DNA of 45,089 nt from Chitinophagaceae bacterium (GTDB lineage: Bacteria; Bacteroidota; Bacteroidia; Chitinophagales; Chitinophagaceae), in contig JAIXOJ010000006.1 of the NCBI GenBank assembly GCA_027486835.1, positions 1-45,089 of the forward strand, read 5' to 3'. The notes under the pieces were generated by a model. That model had not been told where the DNA came from. It did no database searches and saw only the letters and a program-made list of their open reading frames with translations. Position 1 is the stretch's first letter. Each line of letters starts with the position of its first letter. The position numbers and the translations under genes are program-made. Below are positions 1 through 9,378 of the stretch, one piece after another.

Positions 1-446
1 CTGCTTTTCAATATTGCACTCACAGGGAATCTGTTTGGTCTGCTTGTAGCTAAACCCTATCCGGTGTAAAAGTTTTACAACACCATCTTCGGTATAGGTA
101 ATGCCGAAAGCTGTTTGTATAAAATCACAGACCTCCTTGCCAGTTGTATATAAGCGACTTTTCAATTCTTTCCTGAGAACTGAAAGCTGTTGACAGCTTA
201 ACCGACCCAATAACCTTCATAACCAGTTTTCAAGTACTCATCCAACCCTTTATCCTGATAAGACTTGCTATAGCGGTAAATGGTACTTGCATCAATACCC
301 AAAATAGATTCAATCTCATCAACAGACTTGCCCATATCAAGCATCAGGATTACTGTGACACGAATGTAAGCAAGACGGTCTTTGGAATTTCGCTGATATC
401 CCCGTAGCAATAATTTATCCGTATCGTTAAGTTTTTCAAATGCCAT
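1..446 (-). pseudogene. IS630-family transposase, N-terminal part, frameshifted
   Basis: Translation from the ATG at 446 begins MAFEKLNDTDKLLLRGYQ. It contains a helix-turn-helix region (SVDEIESILGIDASTIYRYS), typical of the DNA-binding N-terminus of IS630 transposases. This frame ends at a stop at 198-200. A different frame continues without a stop from about 204 to the edge (beginning RLSCQQLSVLRKEL and including GITYTEDGVVKLLHRIGFSY, the usual next IS630 segment). One missing base in the C run at 206-208 would join the two. This could be decay, a sequencing error in a homopolymer, or less likely programmed frameshifting, since I see no clear slippery heptamer. Confidence 0.72.
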
Positions 447-531
447 ACTAATAATAACGGAGCAATTACCTCGAAAATTGTATTCCCAAGAAATTTTTCT
501 GAAATTTTCGCAAACAATTTTACTTTGAGTA
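1..531 (-). mobile_element. Partial IS630-family insertion sequence, running off the left edge
   Basis: The minus strand encodes the N-terminal half of an IS630-type transposase from about 446 to the window edge. Beyond its start there is about 85 bp of non-coding sequence that ends where the reading frame of a TonB-dependent receptor begins. The junction lies at a TA dinucleotide around 530-533, which fits the known IS630/Tc1 preference for TA targets. The catalytic DDE part and the other inverted repeat lie outside the window, so the exact end is inferred from where the receptor frame breaks. Confidence 0.7.
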
Positions 532-1067
532 TAACAATACCAAAAAACCATTAGAACCACGCAAACTAATATCGCCTTGACCATTAAGGGTAACTGATGG
601 TAAATTTTTTAAAACATCAACAGCAGAGCCACCTTTAGCAGATTCAAATTGATTTGCTTGGTAGGTTTGTTTATCTATTTTATTATTGTTAGTTTGTCTT
701 TTACCAGTTACGGTTACTTGGCCTAAAAATTTACCACTTGGTTTTAAAGCAATGGTATTCAAGTTTAATTCTTGATTATTCCCTAAAACAACGTTGCCAT
801 TGTATTTTGTTTCATACCCAATAAAAAAAACTTTTACAATAAAGTTGCCAGCATTAATTTTTGTAATGCTAAAAGTGCCGTTTGGTTTGGTTACAGTTCC
901 AGCTACTACCACAGAATCTTTGGCGTTTAACAACGCAATACTTGCATATTCTATTGGTTGATTATTTTGCTCATTTATAACAGTTCCTTTAATAGATGCG
1001 GTTTGTGCAATTGCAATATTTAAAAAATAATAACAAACAGAAGCGTTTTAAAACGACATAAATTCAT
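532..1067 (-). pseudogene. TonB-dependent outer-membrane receptor, N-terminus, interrupted by the IS
   Basis: The readable part has a carboxypeptidase-regulatory-like beta-sandwich (KPNGTFSITKINAGNFIVKV, then IGYETKYNG) followed by the start of a plug domain (SAVDVLKNLPSVTLNGQGDI, then SLRGSNGFLVL). This layout is typical of Bacteroidota TonB receptors of the outer-membrane beta-barrel type rather than SusC. The frame breaks after GFLVL, where the family normally continues with NGKP, and IS630 sequence follows. A second defect lies near the start: the ATG at 1065-1067 begins a signal peptide (MNLCRFKTLLFVIIF), but the six-A run at 1022-1027 needs one more base to stay in frame with the mature part (IAIAQTASIKGTV). 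It sits 30 bp after the maturase gene and may have been co-transcribed. Confidence 0.75.
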
Positions 1068-1097
1068 AAGTTATGCTTAATTAAATATTTTGAAAAA

Positions 1098-2255
1098 TTA
1101 CTTGCTTTTTACACATCTAAAACCAGTATTACTACTGCCAGAATCTGCACTGCTCTTCATTCTACGAGAAACACGGTAGCCAGTACAATAGCTTTTATTG
1201 CACATAAACGAACCACCCCTTAATGATTTTTTAGGCGTAAAGGGCTCTTCAGGATCATAGCTGGTATTTGGCCCTTTAGGATTTTTAATTCCATTGGGCT
1301 TATTTATGGTTTTGTAATAATCATTTTTATACCAATCACTACACCATTCCCATACATTTCCTGCCATATCGTACAATCCATATCCATTAGGTGCATACAT
1401 TTTTACAGGTGCTATACCATAATAGCCATCTCTTTTAGTATTTACATTGGGAAAATTACCCTCCCATGTATTGGCTTTTGGGGTGCCTGCATCAATACTT
1501 TCATTACCCCAACTATATACATTATTTACTAGCCTTCCTCTTGCTGCCCACTCCCACTCCGCCTCTGTTGGTAATCTTTTACCAGCCCATTTGGCATAAG
1601 CGGTGGCATCGTCCCAAGACACTTGAATTACTGGAAAATTTTCTTTCCCTTTTAGGTTTGAATTAGGCCCATCTGGATGTCGCCAATCTGCACCTTGCAC
1701 CCAACTCCACCATTGGGCATAGTTGTTTAAATCTACTTCTCGATTAGGTGGTGTAAAAACCAAAGAAGAAGCCACTAGCTTATCGGAAGAAGGCTTAGGC
1801 GTGTTGGGAGGTAATTGCTTTTTTAATTCTTCCCAATCAGGTTTGCGTTCAGCAGTAGTAACGTAGTGAGTAGCATTTACAAAAGCAGCAAATTCTGCAT
1901 TAGTTACTTCATGCTCATCTATTAAAAAAGAATCTACACTTACTAAGTGTTTGGGATACTCATCTTCCGAAGCTTGTTTGTCATCTGCACCCATTAAATA
2001 GGTACCTGCCGGAATACTTACCATACCTGCGGTTGAAGCCTTTTTACTTGCCAAAATATTTTGTGAACTATCTGCAACCGTACCAAACCTTGAAGGAATG
2101 TTTGAATGACAGCTCATAGTAGACGTGTCTTTAAGATGGGTAATAGTATCAGAAATTACTTTAACATCTTCATTGCTTTTGCAAGAAATAGCACAAATGG
2201 CAACAAAGCCTGCAAGTTTTATTACTATGCTTTTAATCTTTGTACATATACCCAT
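1098..2255 (-). CDS. Formylglycine-generating enzyme (sulfatase maturase), exported lipoprotein
   Basis: This 385-aa protein has the FGE-sulfatase fold from about residue 78 (MVSIPAGTYLMGADD) to the end. The diagnostic C-terminal block is intact: RGGSFMCNKSYC followed by SSNTGFRC. Cys352 and Cys357 match the copper-binding catalytic pair of SUMF1-type enzymes, which oxidise the sulfatase active-site Cys to formylglycine using O2. The N-terminus is hydrophobic and ends in a lipobox-like AISC with Cys25, so the protein is probably a lipoprotein outside the cytoplasm. It is very likely the activator of the eight Cys-type sulfatases in the window. Many proteins with this fold are not maturases, but the conserved cysteine pair argues for a true FGE. 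Confidence 0.88.
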   Translation of the reverse strand: MGICTKIKSIVIKLAGFVAICAISCKSNEDVKVISDTITHLKDTSTMSCHSNIPSRFGTVADSSQNILASKKASTAGMVSIPAGTYLMGADDKQASEDEYPKHLVSVDSFLIDEHEVTNAEFAAFVNATHYVTTAERKPDWEELKKQLPPNTPKPSSDKLVASSLVFTPPNREVDLNNYAQWWSWVQGADWRHPDGPNSNLKGKENFPVIQVSWDDATAYAKWAGKRLPTEAEWEWAARGRLVNNVYSWGNESIDAGTPKANTWEGNFPNVNTKRDGYYGIAPVKMYAPNGYGLYDMAGNVWEWCSDWYKNDYYKTINKPNGIKNPKGPNTSYDPEEPFTPKKSLRGGSFMCNKSYCTGYRVSRRMKSSADSGSSNTGFRCVKSK

Positions 2256-2370
2256 AATTAATGAAATTTAAACACACTAGCAATCCCTGCAATAATACGT
2301 TACTAAAAGTCTTTTTACATCAGCTATTCAGGGTATTATAGTGTCAATTGAAATCGCTCTGAAAAGTAGT

Positions 2371-4293
2371 TTATTTCCCGTATTCCCAATACAGCATTAG
2401 TAAGTGTGCCGCTGACCAACTAAAATTAGGGGCTCTGAATCGTTCACCTGTACTAGGATCATAGTTCTCACTTATTGGTTCGCTAGCGGCAAGCCCTTTA
2501 AGCCTAGTAAATACTTGATTCGTGTAAGAATCTGCCAACTCTTTATTGCCATAATTTCTTATGCCAGAAATACCAAAATATACTTGATCTATCCAGACTG
2601 GCCCTCGCCAATAGGTATCGTATTTAAATTCAGGATTGTCGGCACAAACGGTAGGAAATGGGATGAAGGTGGAAAATTTATTTGGTTTTTTATACATTTC
2701 AATAGCCGCAGCAGCTTTTTCTGGGGTGGCCATTTTAGTCCACAAAGGAATAAAGGCTTCAGTACCTTCTACACTAACAAATTTGCCATCTGCTTTTTTA
2801 TCGTAATAAAAACCTTTTTCAGCATTAAAGAAATAATCGTCCATTTTCTTAGCATCAAAGGTATCGTCGTAAGGTATTTTAACAATACTGGACATGATTT
2901 TCAAAAGCTTATTTTCAAAAAACAAAAAGGCATTCAAGTCCACTGATTCTTGATTCATACTCCATGCTTTAGGACCGTTTTGAACCAATTGTACGCCATC
3001 AAAACGAACCGCATTATCCATTCCGCTTTCAAATCTGGCATTTTTAACCAAGCCATTATTACAGCCGTATTCACAAATTCCGTTTTGATCGTGGTCTCGG
3101 TTTTTAAACCACCAACGGTTGTACTTTACCAACTTTGGAAACATGTATTGAAGAAACTCAACGTCTTTTGTTTCTTTATAAATTTCCATTACAGCCCAAG
3201 TTGCCAAAGGTGGTTTGGTATCTCTATAATTATTACGTGCTTTGTTTGAGAAAACATTATCTGAAATCATTCCGTCTTCGGCCTGATAATCAAACATTGC
3301 TTTTACCTGATCTTTAGCTAAATTAGGAGCAAAATGAGCTAATGCAACAGCATGTTTCCATGAGTCCCAAGCCCAGAATCCATTAAAATTAGCATTGGAA
3401 TTAGAAGGAATAATGCCTTCGTGCAGAATATCGCCTTTTGCTGAGCGCCAATTAGAAATAAGTGTTACTACGCTTTTTACAGCAATGCGATTGTAGGCAT
3501 CATTTAAGTCATTGCGAAGTGCTTTTGACAAGTAATCGCTCCATCGCTTTTTTGATTGAGCAATACTTTTGACTGCATTTTTAAGCGTTTTTTCTGAAAT
3601 AGCAGCAGCTACATCTTTTTCGGTTTGGTTACTAAAAAATGAAATTAATACATACTCACAATCGGAATTTTTAGTGCTAGTGGCATAATAGCTTTTATCG
3701 GATACTTCTAAATTGAAATTTTTGGGAAAGGTAACTGATAGCAATTCACCTTTTGCTAGTTGTACATTGAGACTGTTATTTTCTTTTTTTACAGTTGCGT
3801 TCGAAAGCCAAATTGAAGCACTAATATTCCATTTTACTTTATTAGAATTCAATTGTAAAATAGCATGGTTTTTATCAACAAAAAATAGTTGCTGCTCTAC
3901 CTTTACACTTTCACATGTGCTGCTCATATAAGCAAATCCAGGAAAATAAGATACACTATCACGCTTAAACTGATTGTGTTTCAGTTTTTGTCCACCTTTT
4001 TCAACCCCTATTTCTGCAATTGACTTACTTATCCAGGTTCTATCTTCTATAGTAAACGGTCCACAAAAACCATTAACCCAGTCGCTAGCACTTGGATTTG
4101 TAAAACCAATCCACGAACCTGCATCTGAGAACAAACTAGCACTATACTTTGCTGAATAAGTAGGCATAGTAGGTGTAAATGAAATATCCAATATTTGAGG
4201 ATATTTCTCTGCCATTTTCTTTCCCTTATCTTGAGCCATTATACTCAAAGTGGCAAGTATTAATACAATCAATACCGATATTTCTTTACGCAT
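2371..4293 (-). CDS. GH63-like exported glycosidase (mannosylglycerate hydrolase/YgjK-like)
   Basis: I chose the start at 4293 because it opens a normal signal peptide (MRKEISVLIVLILATLSIMA); the ATG at 4338 adds a polar leader. The protein is 640 aa. The catalytic half is an (alpha/alpha)6-barrel like GH63: GFWAWDSWKHA near 305-315, FESGMDNAVRFD near 422-432 with the expected general-acid Asp, and SENYDPSTGE near 608-617 with the expected base Glu. The family includes alpha-glucosidases and mannosyl- or glucosylglycerate hydrolases, and sequence alone does not give the substrate. It probably trims alpha-linked sugars in the periplasm. It lies between the esterase (226 bp upstream) and the maturase (115 bp downstream). 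Confidence 0.75.
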   Translation of the reverse strand: MRKEISVLIVLILATLSIMAQDKGKKMAEKYPQILDISFTPTMPTYSAKYSASLFSDAGSWIGFTNPSASDWVNGFCGPFTIEDRTWISKSIAEIGVEKGGQKLKHNQFKRDSVSYFPGFAYMSSTCESVKVEQQLFFVDKNHAILQLNSNKVKWNISASIWLSNATVKKENNSLNVQLAKGELLSVTFPKNFNLEVSDKSYYATSTKNSDCEYVLISFFSNQTEKDVAAAISEKTLKNAVKSIAQSKKRWSDYLSKALRNDLNDAYNRIAVKSVVTLISNWRSAKGDILHEGIIPSNSNANFNGFWAWDSWKHAVALAHFAPNLAKDQVKAMFDYQAEDGMISDNVFSNKARNNYRDTKPPLATWAVMEIYKETKDVEFLQYMFPKLVKYNRWWFKNRDHDQNGICEYGCNNGLVKNARFESGMDNAVRFDGVQLVQNGPKAWSMNQESVDLNAFLFFENKLLKIMSSIVKIPYDDTFDAKKMDDYFFNAEKGFYYDKKADGKFVSVEGTEAFIPLWTKMATPEKAAAAIEMYKKPNKFSTFIPFPTVCADNPEFKYDTYWRGPVWIDQVYFGISGIRNYGNKELADSYTNQVFTRLKGLAASEPISENYDPSTGERFRAPNFSWSAAHLLMLYWEYGK

Positions 4294-4519
4294 TTTACTA
4301 ACAATTTCAAATTTTATTACTAACGTTTCTTTGTTCATTTTTAAACAGTTGCTTGTAGCTAACTAGTTGCTTTCTATTTTGAAAACAATTCGTTGATGCT
4401 TTCTCATTTTCATTTAAATTGGCAATAAAAATTCTCATTGAAATAATGACTTACTTTTTCAGAATTTGTAATAACTAAGTGTCAAGAAAAATTGCTAAAG
4501 AATTTCTTTTGGAGATGGG

Positions 4520-5392
4520 TTAATGATTGGGTTCTAATGTTAATTTCAGCCATTTGACGAGTTGAGTAGCATAGTCTGAGTTTATTTTGTTCCAAGCGCT
4601 CATACCATGTATTCCACCATCAATGGTTATAAGTTCTGCCGAAACATTAGCAGCCTTGAGCTTGGCTAAGAAATTAACCGACTGTTCATAAGGTACTGTT
4701 TCGTCTTTGTTTCCATGAAGTAGCAAAAACGGAGGAAGACCAGGCCGTACATAAGTAGCAGGTGAAGCTTCAATAAGGAATTTTCGTGTGGCTTCGTTGT
4801 CTTCAGTCACACCGAAGTAGTTACTGAAACTGGCGGATGGTTTACCGTTGCTAGATTTGATTCTGAAAAGCAAATCGGATGCGCCATATAAGGAAACAAC
4901 GGCAGCTACTCGGGTGTCTTTCTGATTCTTGGCGCCTACCATGTTGACCAGATAGCCGCCTGCCGACTCACCGATTAAGACAATGCGTGAAGAATCGAAG
5001 CGGTATTCAATAGCATAAGCCTTGACCCAACGAATTGCCATTTCCAAATCCTCTACACTACTAGGATACTTGTAGGTAGGTGCGAGGCGGTAATTGATAC
5101 TTACCCAAGCATAGCCAACCGCTGAGAGTGGTTTGAATAAGTGTTTGGGCTGCTTCTGCTTGTCCCCTTTAGTAAAGCCCCCACCATGTACAAGAATGCA
5201 TACAGGAAAAGGACCAGTTCCTTCTGGAACTGAAATATCCAGCTTCAACTCTTCTCCGCTAGCGATGCAGTATGTGAGATCAAGTTTTAAATTGGTACTA
5301 TCCGATACCTTAGTAGTTTGAGCTTGAATTGTACTAATAAGTATCAAGCTGCACAAAAGAATAAAGTTTTTAATACCTGATAATTTATTCAT
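4520..5392 (-). CDS. Exported alpha/beta-hydrolase, esterase/lipase-like
   Basis: This 290-aa protein begins with a signal peptide (MNKLSGIKNFILLCSLILIS). The ATG at 5392 is preferred because the longer frame would need a TTG start. It has the oxyanion-hole motif HGGGFTKGD near residues 69-77, the nucleophile elbow GESAGG with Ser143, a likely acid Asp230 (HGNKDETVP) and His262 (GGIHGM). This matches the BD-FAE/acetyl-xylan-esterase-like branch of serine hydrolases. In this setting it most likely removes acetyl or similar ester groups from an oligosaccharide. Substrate is inferred from the neighbours only. It follows the alpha-galactosidase-like gene after 96 bp. Confidence 0.82.
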   Translation of the reverse strand: MNKLSGIKNFILLCSLILISTIQAQTTKVSDSTNLKLDLTYCIASGEELKLDISVPEGTGPFPVCILVHGGGFTKGDKQKQPKHLFKPLSAVGYAWVSINYRLAPTYKYPSSVEDLEMAIRWVKAYAIEYRFDSSRIVLIGESAGGYLVNMVGAKNQKDTRVAAVVSLYGASDLLFRIKSSNGKPSASFSNYFGVTEDNEATRKFLIEASPATYVRPGLPPFLLLHGNKDETVPYEQSVNFLAKLKAANVSAELITIDGGIHGMSAWNKINSDYATQLVKWLKLTLEPNH

Positions 5393-5488
5393 CTTGTTGT
5401 TTTTCAAACCGATTGCTACATTCAAATCTATCTATTAAGAAACTGCAAGAAGCTAATTCTTATCAGATTTAAGAAAATGCTTCCTAGT

Positions 5489-7330
5489 TTAGTTTGATTT
5501 CAATTTTTGACAAAGATTTTCAAAGGACTCATTTCCTCCATACTTCAGGATTTTAGAATGACGACCCTCTAAACGTATTGGATTAGATTCGCCAAAACCT
5601 CCTACATTGTAGTCTTTAGGACTATCATTCCAGTTGAAAACACCTAAATAAATGTCTTTGCCTTTGTGCGCTAGTATCAACTCAAAACCATCTTGTTTTT
5701 TTGTAGCATGGTTCCAAAAATCTAAAGGAACGGTTTTCTCCATAGCAGGAAACTCAAACACTTCTTTTATCAATGCTTTTCTTTCTGGACGAAGAGTCAT
5801 CAAATTGTCGCTGTGTAAACGAGCAGTGCCATAAAGTTTATTGAAATCGGCCCACATTTGAGCTTCATTTAGTGTCATACTATGGCCATGTTTTACATCC
5901 TCCTGTGAAACTGTTTTATCTTCATCAATAGCTTCTCTAAAAACAAGGTAATCAGCATCACCATTAAATACCTTTCCGCTTAGATAGAAGTTTCCCAAAT
6001 TAGCCAAACACCTTTCTGGAAAGGCATCGTAAAAAGGATTAATATCACCACCAGTACGCATACCATCTACAAACCCGATACATGGGCCAAATACGGCTGA
6101 ACAGCCAAGAAAATAAGCATCACTGCCCATAGCTTCACGCATGGTTTTCATTCCTAAACGAAAACGTTCAACACTAGTAAGTGTGGAGTCATATGCTTTA
6201 ATGCTTTTAACATTTTTATTTCTATCCTTAACGCCATCCTCTAATCCGTAACGCATAAAATCAATCTTAAAATAGCGTATTCCCCAGTTATTCTTCATAT
6301 TACGAATGCAATCTGCAATATGTGCCCGAGCACCTGGATGTGAGTAGTCGAAATAAATGTATTTCATTACCCTCTCTGATTTTGAATTCACTTCTACTAT
6401 CAGCTTACCATCCTGATCATGAAGAAAATATTCAGGGTGGGTTTTATAAATGTTTGAATTAGCATCACCCCTAAAGCCATCAAAATGCAATCCAGGCGTT
6501 TTCCCTTCCGAAGTAATACGTGAAACAATCTCTTTAAGCCCTCCTGGCAACAAATCTGGTCGCAAGGTTTTGTAATCACCACGCTCAGTCCACCATCCAC
6601 CATCTATTTGAATCATATTGGCTTCTGGTGCTAGCTTATTCAGTGCATCCATATTGCCATAAATGTCTTTTGAACTAAAAACTCTTCCATAATAATCCCA
6701 AGTAGCCCAACCTTTATAATCAGCAGATTTAAGTTTGGTTATCTTGTTTTCTTCAGCAATGGCGGCACCAAATTGATTTAATAAATCAAACCAGTTATTG
6801 GTACGTTTAAGTACAATTTGTTCGTATTCAATAGTTTGTCCTGGTTTAAGTTGTTTCCCTTCACCATTAGACCATATTTCAAAAGCATTTTCTTTAAATA
6901 TAAAATTTGGAAGAAAAATTCGCCATGAAAGTGTTCCAGCAAAAACATATTTATTTTCTGAAAGGCGCACCATTTCGTACATCTTACTAGACGTCTTTTT
7001 GGTTTGAGTGGCTACATTCTGGCGTAACAAAGGGGTTTGCCCCATACAACTGCTGCCATAGATAATATCCAAATTGTCGGTCACTTTTTCTTCTAATGGA
7101 ATACTAACCATGATTTTTTCTATAGTCAGGGATTCTTTTCCTTTATTAGAAATGGTAATTACCAATCGTTGAAATCCATCTAATTGCTCCGATAGTTTTT
7201 GTGTAGTTTCCACTGGCTGGTTTGCCTTTACGTTCACCTTAATGTTCTTCCACGTTTGTGGTACTCCAGCATACGATATTGCCATTTTAAGCATCGTTAC
7301 AGCGAATAATATTGCAAATTTTCTCTTCAT
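5489..7330 (-). CDS. Alpha-galactosidase-like enzyme, clan GH-D (GH27/GH36-type)
   Basis: This 613-aa protein has a signal peptide, an N-terminal beta-rich domain to about residue 200, and a TIM barrel from about 205 (KGWATWDYYG). The substrate-binding motif IQIDGGWW is near 240-247. The nucleophile is probably Asp357 in YFKIDFMRYG, and the acid/base Asp429 in GMRTGGDI. These are the two aspartates expected of clan GH-D retaining alpha-galactosidases. It would remove alpha-galactosyl (or a related alpha-linked) residues from the periplasmic oligosaccharide. Family placement between GH27, GH36 and relatives is not certain. The upstream gene ends 41 bp away, consistent with one operon. Confidence 0.82.
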   Translation of the reverse strand: MKRKFAILFAVTMLKMAISYAGVPQTWKNIKVNVKANQPVETTQKLSEQLDGFQRLVITISNKGKESLTIEKIMVSIPLEEKVTDNLDIIYGSSCMGQTPLLRQNVATQTKKTSSKMYEMVRLSENKYVFAGTLSWRIFLPNFIFKENAFEIWSNGEGKQLKPGQTIEYEQIVLKRTNNWFDLLNQFGAAIAEENKITKLKSADYKGWATWDYYGRVFSSKDIYGNMDALNKLAPEANMIQIDGGWWTERGDYKTLRPDLLPGGLKEIVSRITSEGKTPGLHFDGFRGDANSNIYKTHPEYFLHDQDGKLIVEVNSKSERVMKYIYFDYSHPGARAHIADCIRNMKNNWGIRYFKIDFMRYGLEDGVKDRNKNVKSIKAYDSTLTSVERFRLGMKTMREAMGSDAYFLGCSAVFGPCIGFVDGMRTGGDINPFYDAFPERCLANLGNFYLSGKVFNGDADYLVFREAIDEDKTVSQEDVKHGHSMTLNEAQMWADFNKLYGTARLHSDNLMTLRPERKALIKEVFEFPAMEKTVPLDFWNHATKKQDGFELILAHKGKDIYLGVFNWNDSPKDYNVGGFGESNPIRLEGRHSKILKYGGNESFENLCQKLKSN

Positions 7331-7371
7331 AACTATTTTCTTTTCCGTTTACTTTATTTTTAATTAATGCT

Positions 7372-9096
7372 TTATTTCCTTTCTACTTCGATGATGTGAA
7401 AAATAAAATCCTGTTTGCCTGTATTAATGAGTGCTATGTCTGACCCTCTAGGCCCATTCTTTTTCATAGTAGCATCAGATACTGTTACATAATCTTCTCG
7501 CCATGTATTTGTTCCTTTTCCTATAAACGTTTTGCCTGTTTTTAATACTTTATTACCTGCATCATAGCAAAAACTCCAAGTACCTTTATTATTGTCTAGC
7601 CAAACAATTCGGAACGATAAGGATTTTGCTTTGGTAGTTTTAAAAAAATCATCGTCAAACCTAAAGAAGAGTGAATCTTTTCCTGTGGCATGTTCAAAGC
7701 CCCTTGCAGACAAGCCGTAGGGAACGCCTTTAGGCCCAATATGCCACCAACCCACACTAGTTTCTACTTTATCAATAGGGTATAAATAGAGGTTGTAGTC
7801 ATCATCTTCACAATTCCAACCTACATCATTGTATCCTTTTCTATTTCGACTAGCTAATGAACCCGCCAAAGCTTTATCTAAGTCTTCAACTATTGCTCCA
7901 TGACTCGCAAAATCCGCACAAATCTTTTGAACTCTATCTGTATTTTTTTTATTAGCACCCCCATAGACATTCTCTGGGAAACGAATTTTATCATCTGCAT
8001 TTAGTTGATCTCTCAACGCACAAAAGGCTACCGGAGACCTTTCGGGATACTTATAACCAGCGTATTTATCAAATATATCTAGGGCTTGGTATAGCTTAGG
8101 ATTCTCTAATACATTTTCGGGGATATTCCAGATATCTAAACCAGCATGCAACGCATACAAAGCACTCCAATATAAATTTTGAAGTGAATCTTTCACAAAC
8201 CATTTATGACTCCACATGGTTTCGCCTTCGCCACGACTAAATACCGGTCTATGCAAACTATTTTTATCAGTATCCCACGGTTTGAATAATTTATTTTTCT
8301 CCTTGTTCCCGTTCATCCCGTAGAAATGCGAGGCAACACCTTTTTTATTAACAAAACCAGGATATTCTTTTGCCCCCCACTCCATGTCTTCGGTATGTAT
8401 CAATAAAGGAATTTCTGGCAATCCATTGCTTTTATTGGTAAAGGCATTAATAGTAAAACGACGGATGTATTCTGTGTATGCGGGCCATGCTACTTTTTTA
8501 TCTATGGCATATTTAGAATCTACCGGATCACCTTTATAGCAATACCCATCACCTGTAGACCCTTCTACTACTTGGTGAAAAAGAATGTATTTTAATAAAC
8601 TATCGGGAAGACTCCTCAGGTGATTGGCTACCTGAGTAATAATACGTTCAGAAAAAAACTTGTATTTTGGGTCTAAAGGATAGGCATTGTAGGAGAAATT
8701 CTTGTCTTTTTTAGTAGTATTTATTTCCACCTTTGGTACACCATTCTCATATAACCAATCAGGTTCTGTTGGATTCAACCATATCAAAGTAAACACATAT
8801 TTTTTACGAGCTGCTGCTTTTTTTATAACATTATCTAATAAATCCCAGTTTACAACGCCTTCTTTTGGCTCCAACTCATTCCAGCCCACTACTATGGGCA
8901 CACCCCTCATTTTAGGGTAAGTTTCGTTAGGTTCAATCTTGCCATTCCATGTATTTGGTGTGCCGCCCCATGAATACCAACACCAAACACCACAAGCTTC
9001 TTTTGGAAAAACCCCTGGAATTCTCGAACTGTTTTGTTGAGAAAACAACGTATTAAATACTAACAATAAAACAAGTGCAAGCAAGCTATTTTTCAT
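7372..9096 (-). CDS. Secreted TIM-barrel-like glycoside hydrolase, family unassigned (paralogue of 9678-11657)
   Basis: This 574-aa protein starts with a signal peptide (MKNSLLALVLLLVFNTLFSQ). The N-terminal two thirds read like a clan GH-A barrel of the GH42/GH35 style: VVGWNELEPKEGVVNWDLLD near 69-88, FTLIWLNPTEPDWLYENGVP near 102-121. Candidate catalytic acids are Glu178 (HQVVEGSTGDG) and Glu290 or Glu292 (FSRGEGETMW). A C-terminal beta-sandwich-like part follows (about 430-574). I cannot name the CAZy family. First gene of a unit preceded by one of the four shared 25-bp sites, followed after 41 bp by the alpha-galactosidase-like gene. A beta-galactosidase or related exo-activity is plausible but not shown. 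Confidence 0.7.
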   Translation of the reverse strand: MKNSLLALVLLLVFNTLFSQQNSSRIPGVFPKEACGVWCWYSWGGTPNTWNGKIEPNETYPKMRGVPIVVGWNELEPKEGVVNWDLLDNVIKKAAARKKYVFTLIWLNPTEPDWLYENGVPKVEINTTKKDKNFSYNAYPLDPKYKFFSERIITQVANHLRSLPDSLLKYILFHQVVEGSTGDGYCYKGDPVDSKYAIDKKVAWPAYTEYIRRFTINAFTNKSNGLPEIPLLIHTEDMEWGAKEYPGFVNKKGVASHFYGMNGNKEKNKLFKPWDTDKNSLHRPVFSRGEGETMWSHKWFVKDSLQNLYWSALYALHAGLDIWNIPENVLENPKLYQALDIFDKYAGYKYPERSPVAFCALRDQLNADDKIRFPENVYGGANKKNTDRVQKICADFASHGAIVEDLDKALAGSLASRNRKGYNDVGWNCEDDDYNLYLYPIDKVETSVGWWHIGPKGVPYGLSARGFEHATGKDSLFFRFDDDFFKTTKAKSLSFRIVWLDNNKGTWSFCYDAGNKVLKTGKTFIGKGTNTWREDYVTVSDATMKKNGPRGSDIALINTGKQDFIFHIIEVERK

Positions 9097-9179
9097 ATTT
9101 CTTTAAACAATCATTTTGCTATCAAATTAAGTACTTCAATAGCCAGAACAAGTATAAGAATCTTACTAATAATGGTTTG

Positions 9180-9247
9180 TAAAATTACTATGATGACAAA
9201 AATCAAATAACTGCATTATGTCTCATTTATGGTGCAGATTTGTTTCA
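9180..9247 (-). promoter_or_regulatory. Promoter with shared 25-bp site (copy 1 of 4)
   Basis: On the plus strand 9223-9247 ends in GGTGCAGATTTGTTTCA and matches three other sites in this window (22 of 25 bases with the copy at 44781). Read on the minus strand, a -7-like box TAATTTTA (9180-9187) lies 35 bp downstream, and the start codon at 9096 is about 75 bp beyond the expected transcript start. The sequence lacks a consistent -33 TTTG, which would fit activator-dependent initiation (inference). Confidence 0.62.
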
Positions 9248-9378
9248 CATTTGCACTAAACATCCTGCTTTAGACGATGCAACCAACTATTGAGAGCTTC
9301 TTAAAAATTTTAACCCAATTATCAATTTAATTTAAAAAAAGGAAAGACTACCTTGGTTATTTAAGTTGAGTAGTTCTA

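Noticed and set aside
446-584. N-terminal extension of the transposase frame to 584
   Set aside because: It would run across the IS end into receptor sequence, whereas the ATG at 446 starts the family-like part.
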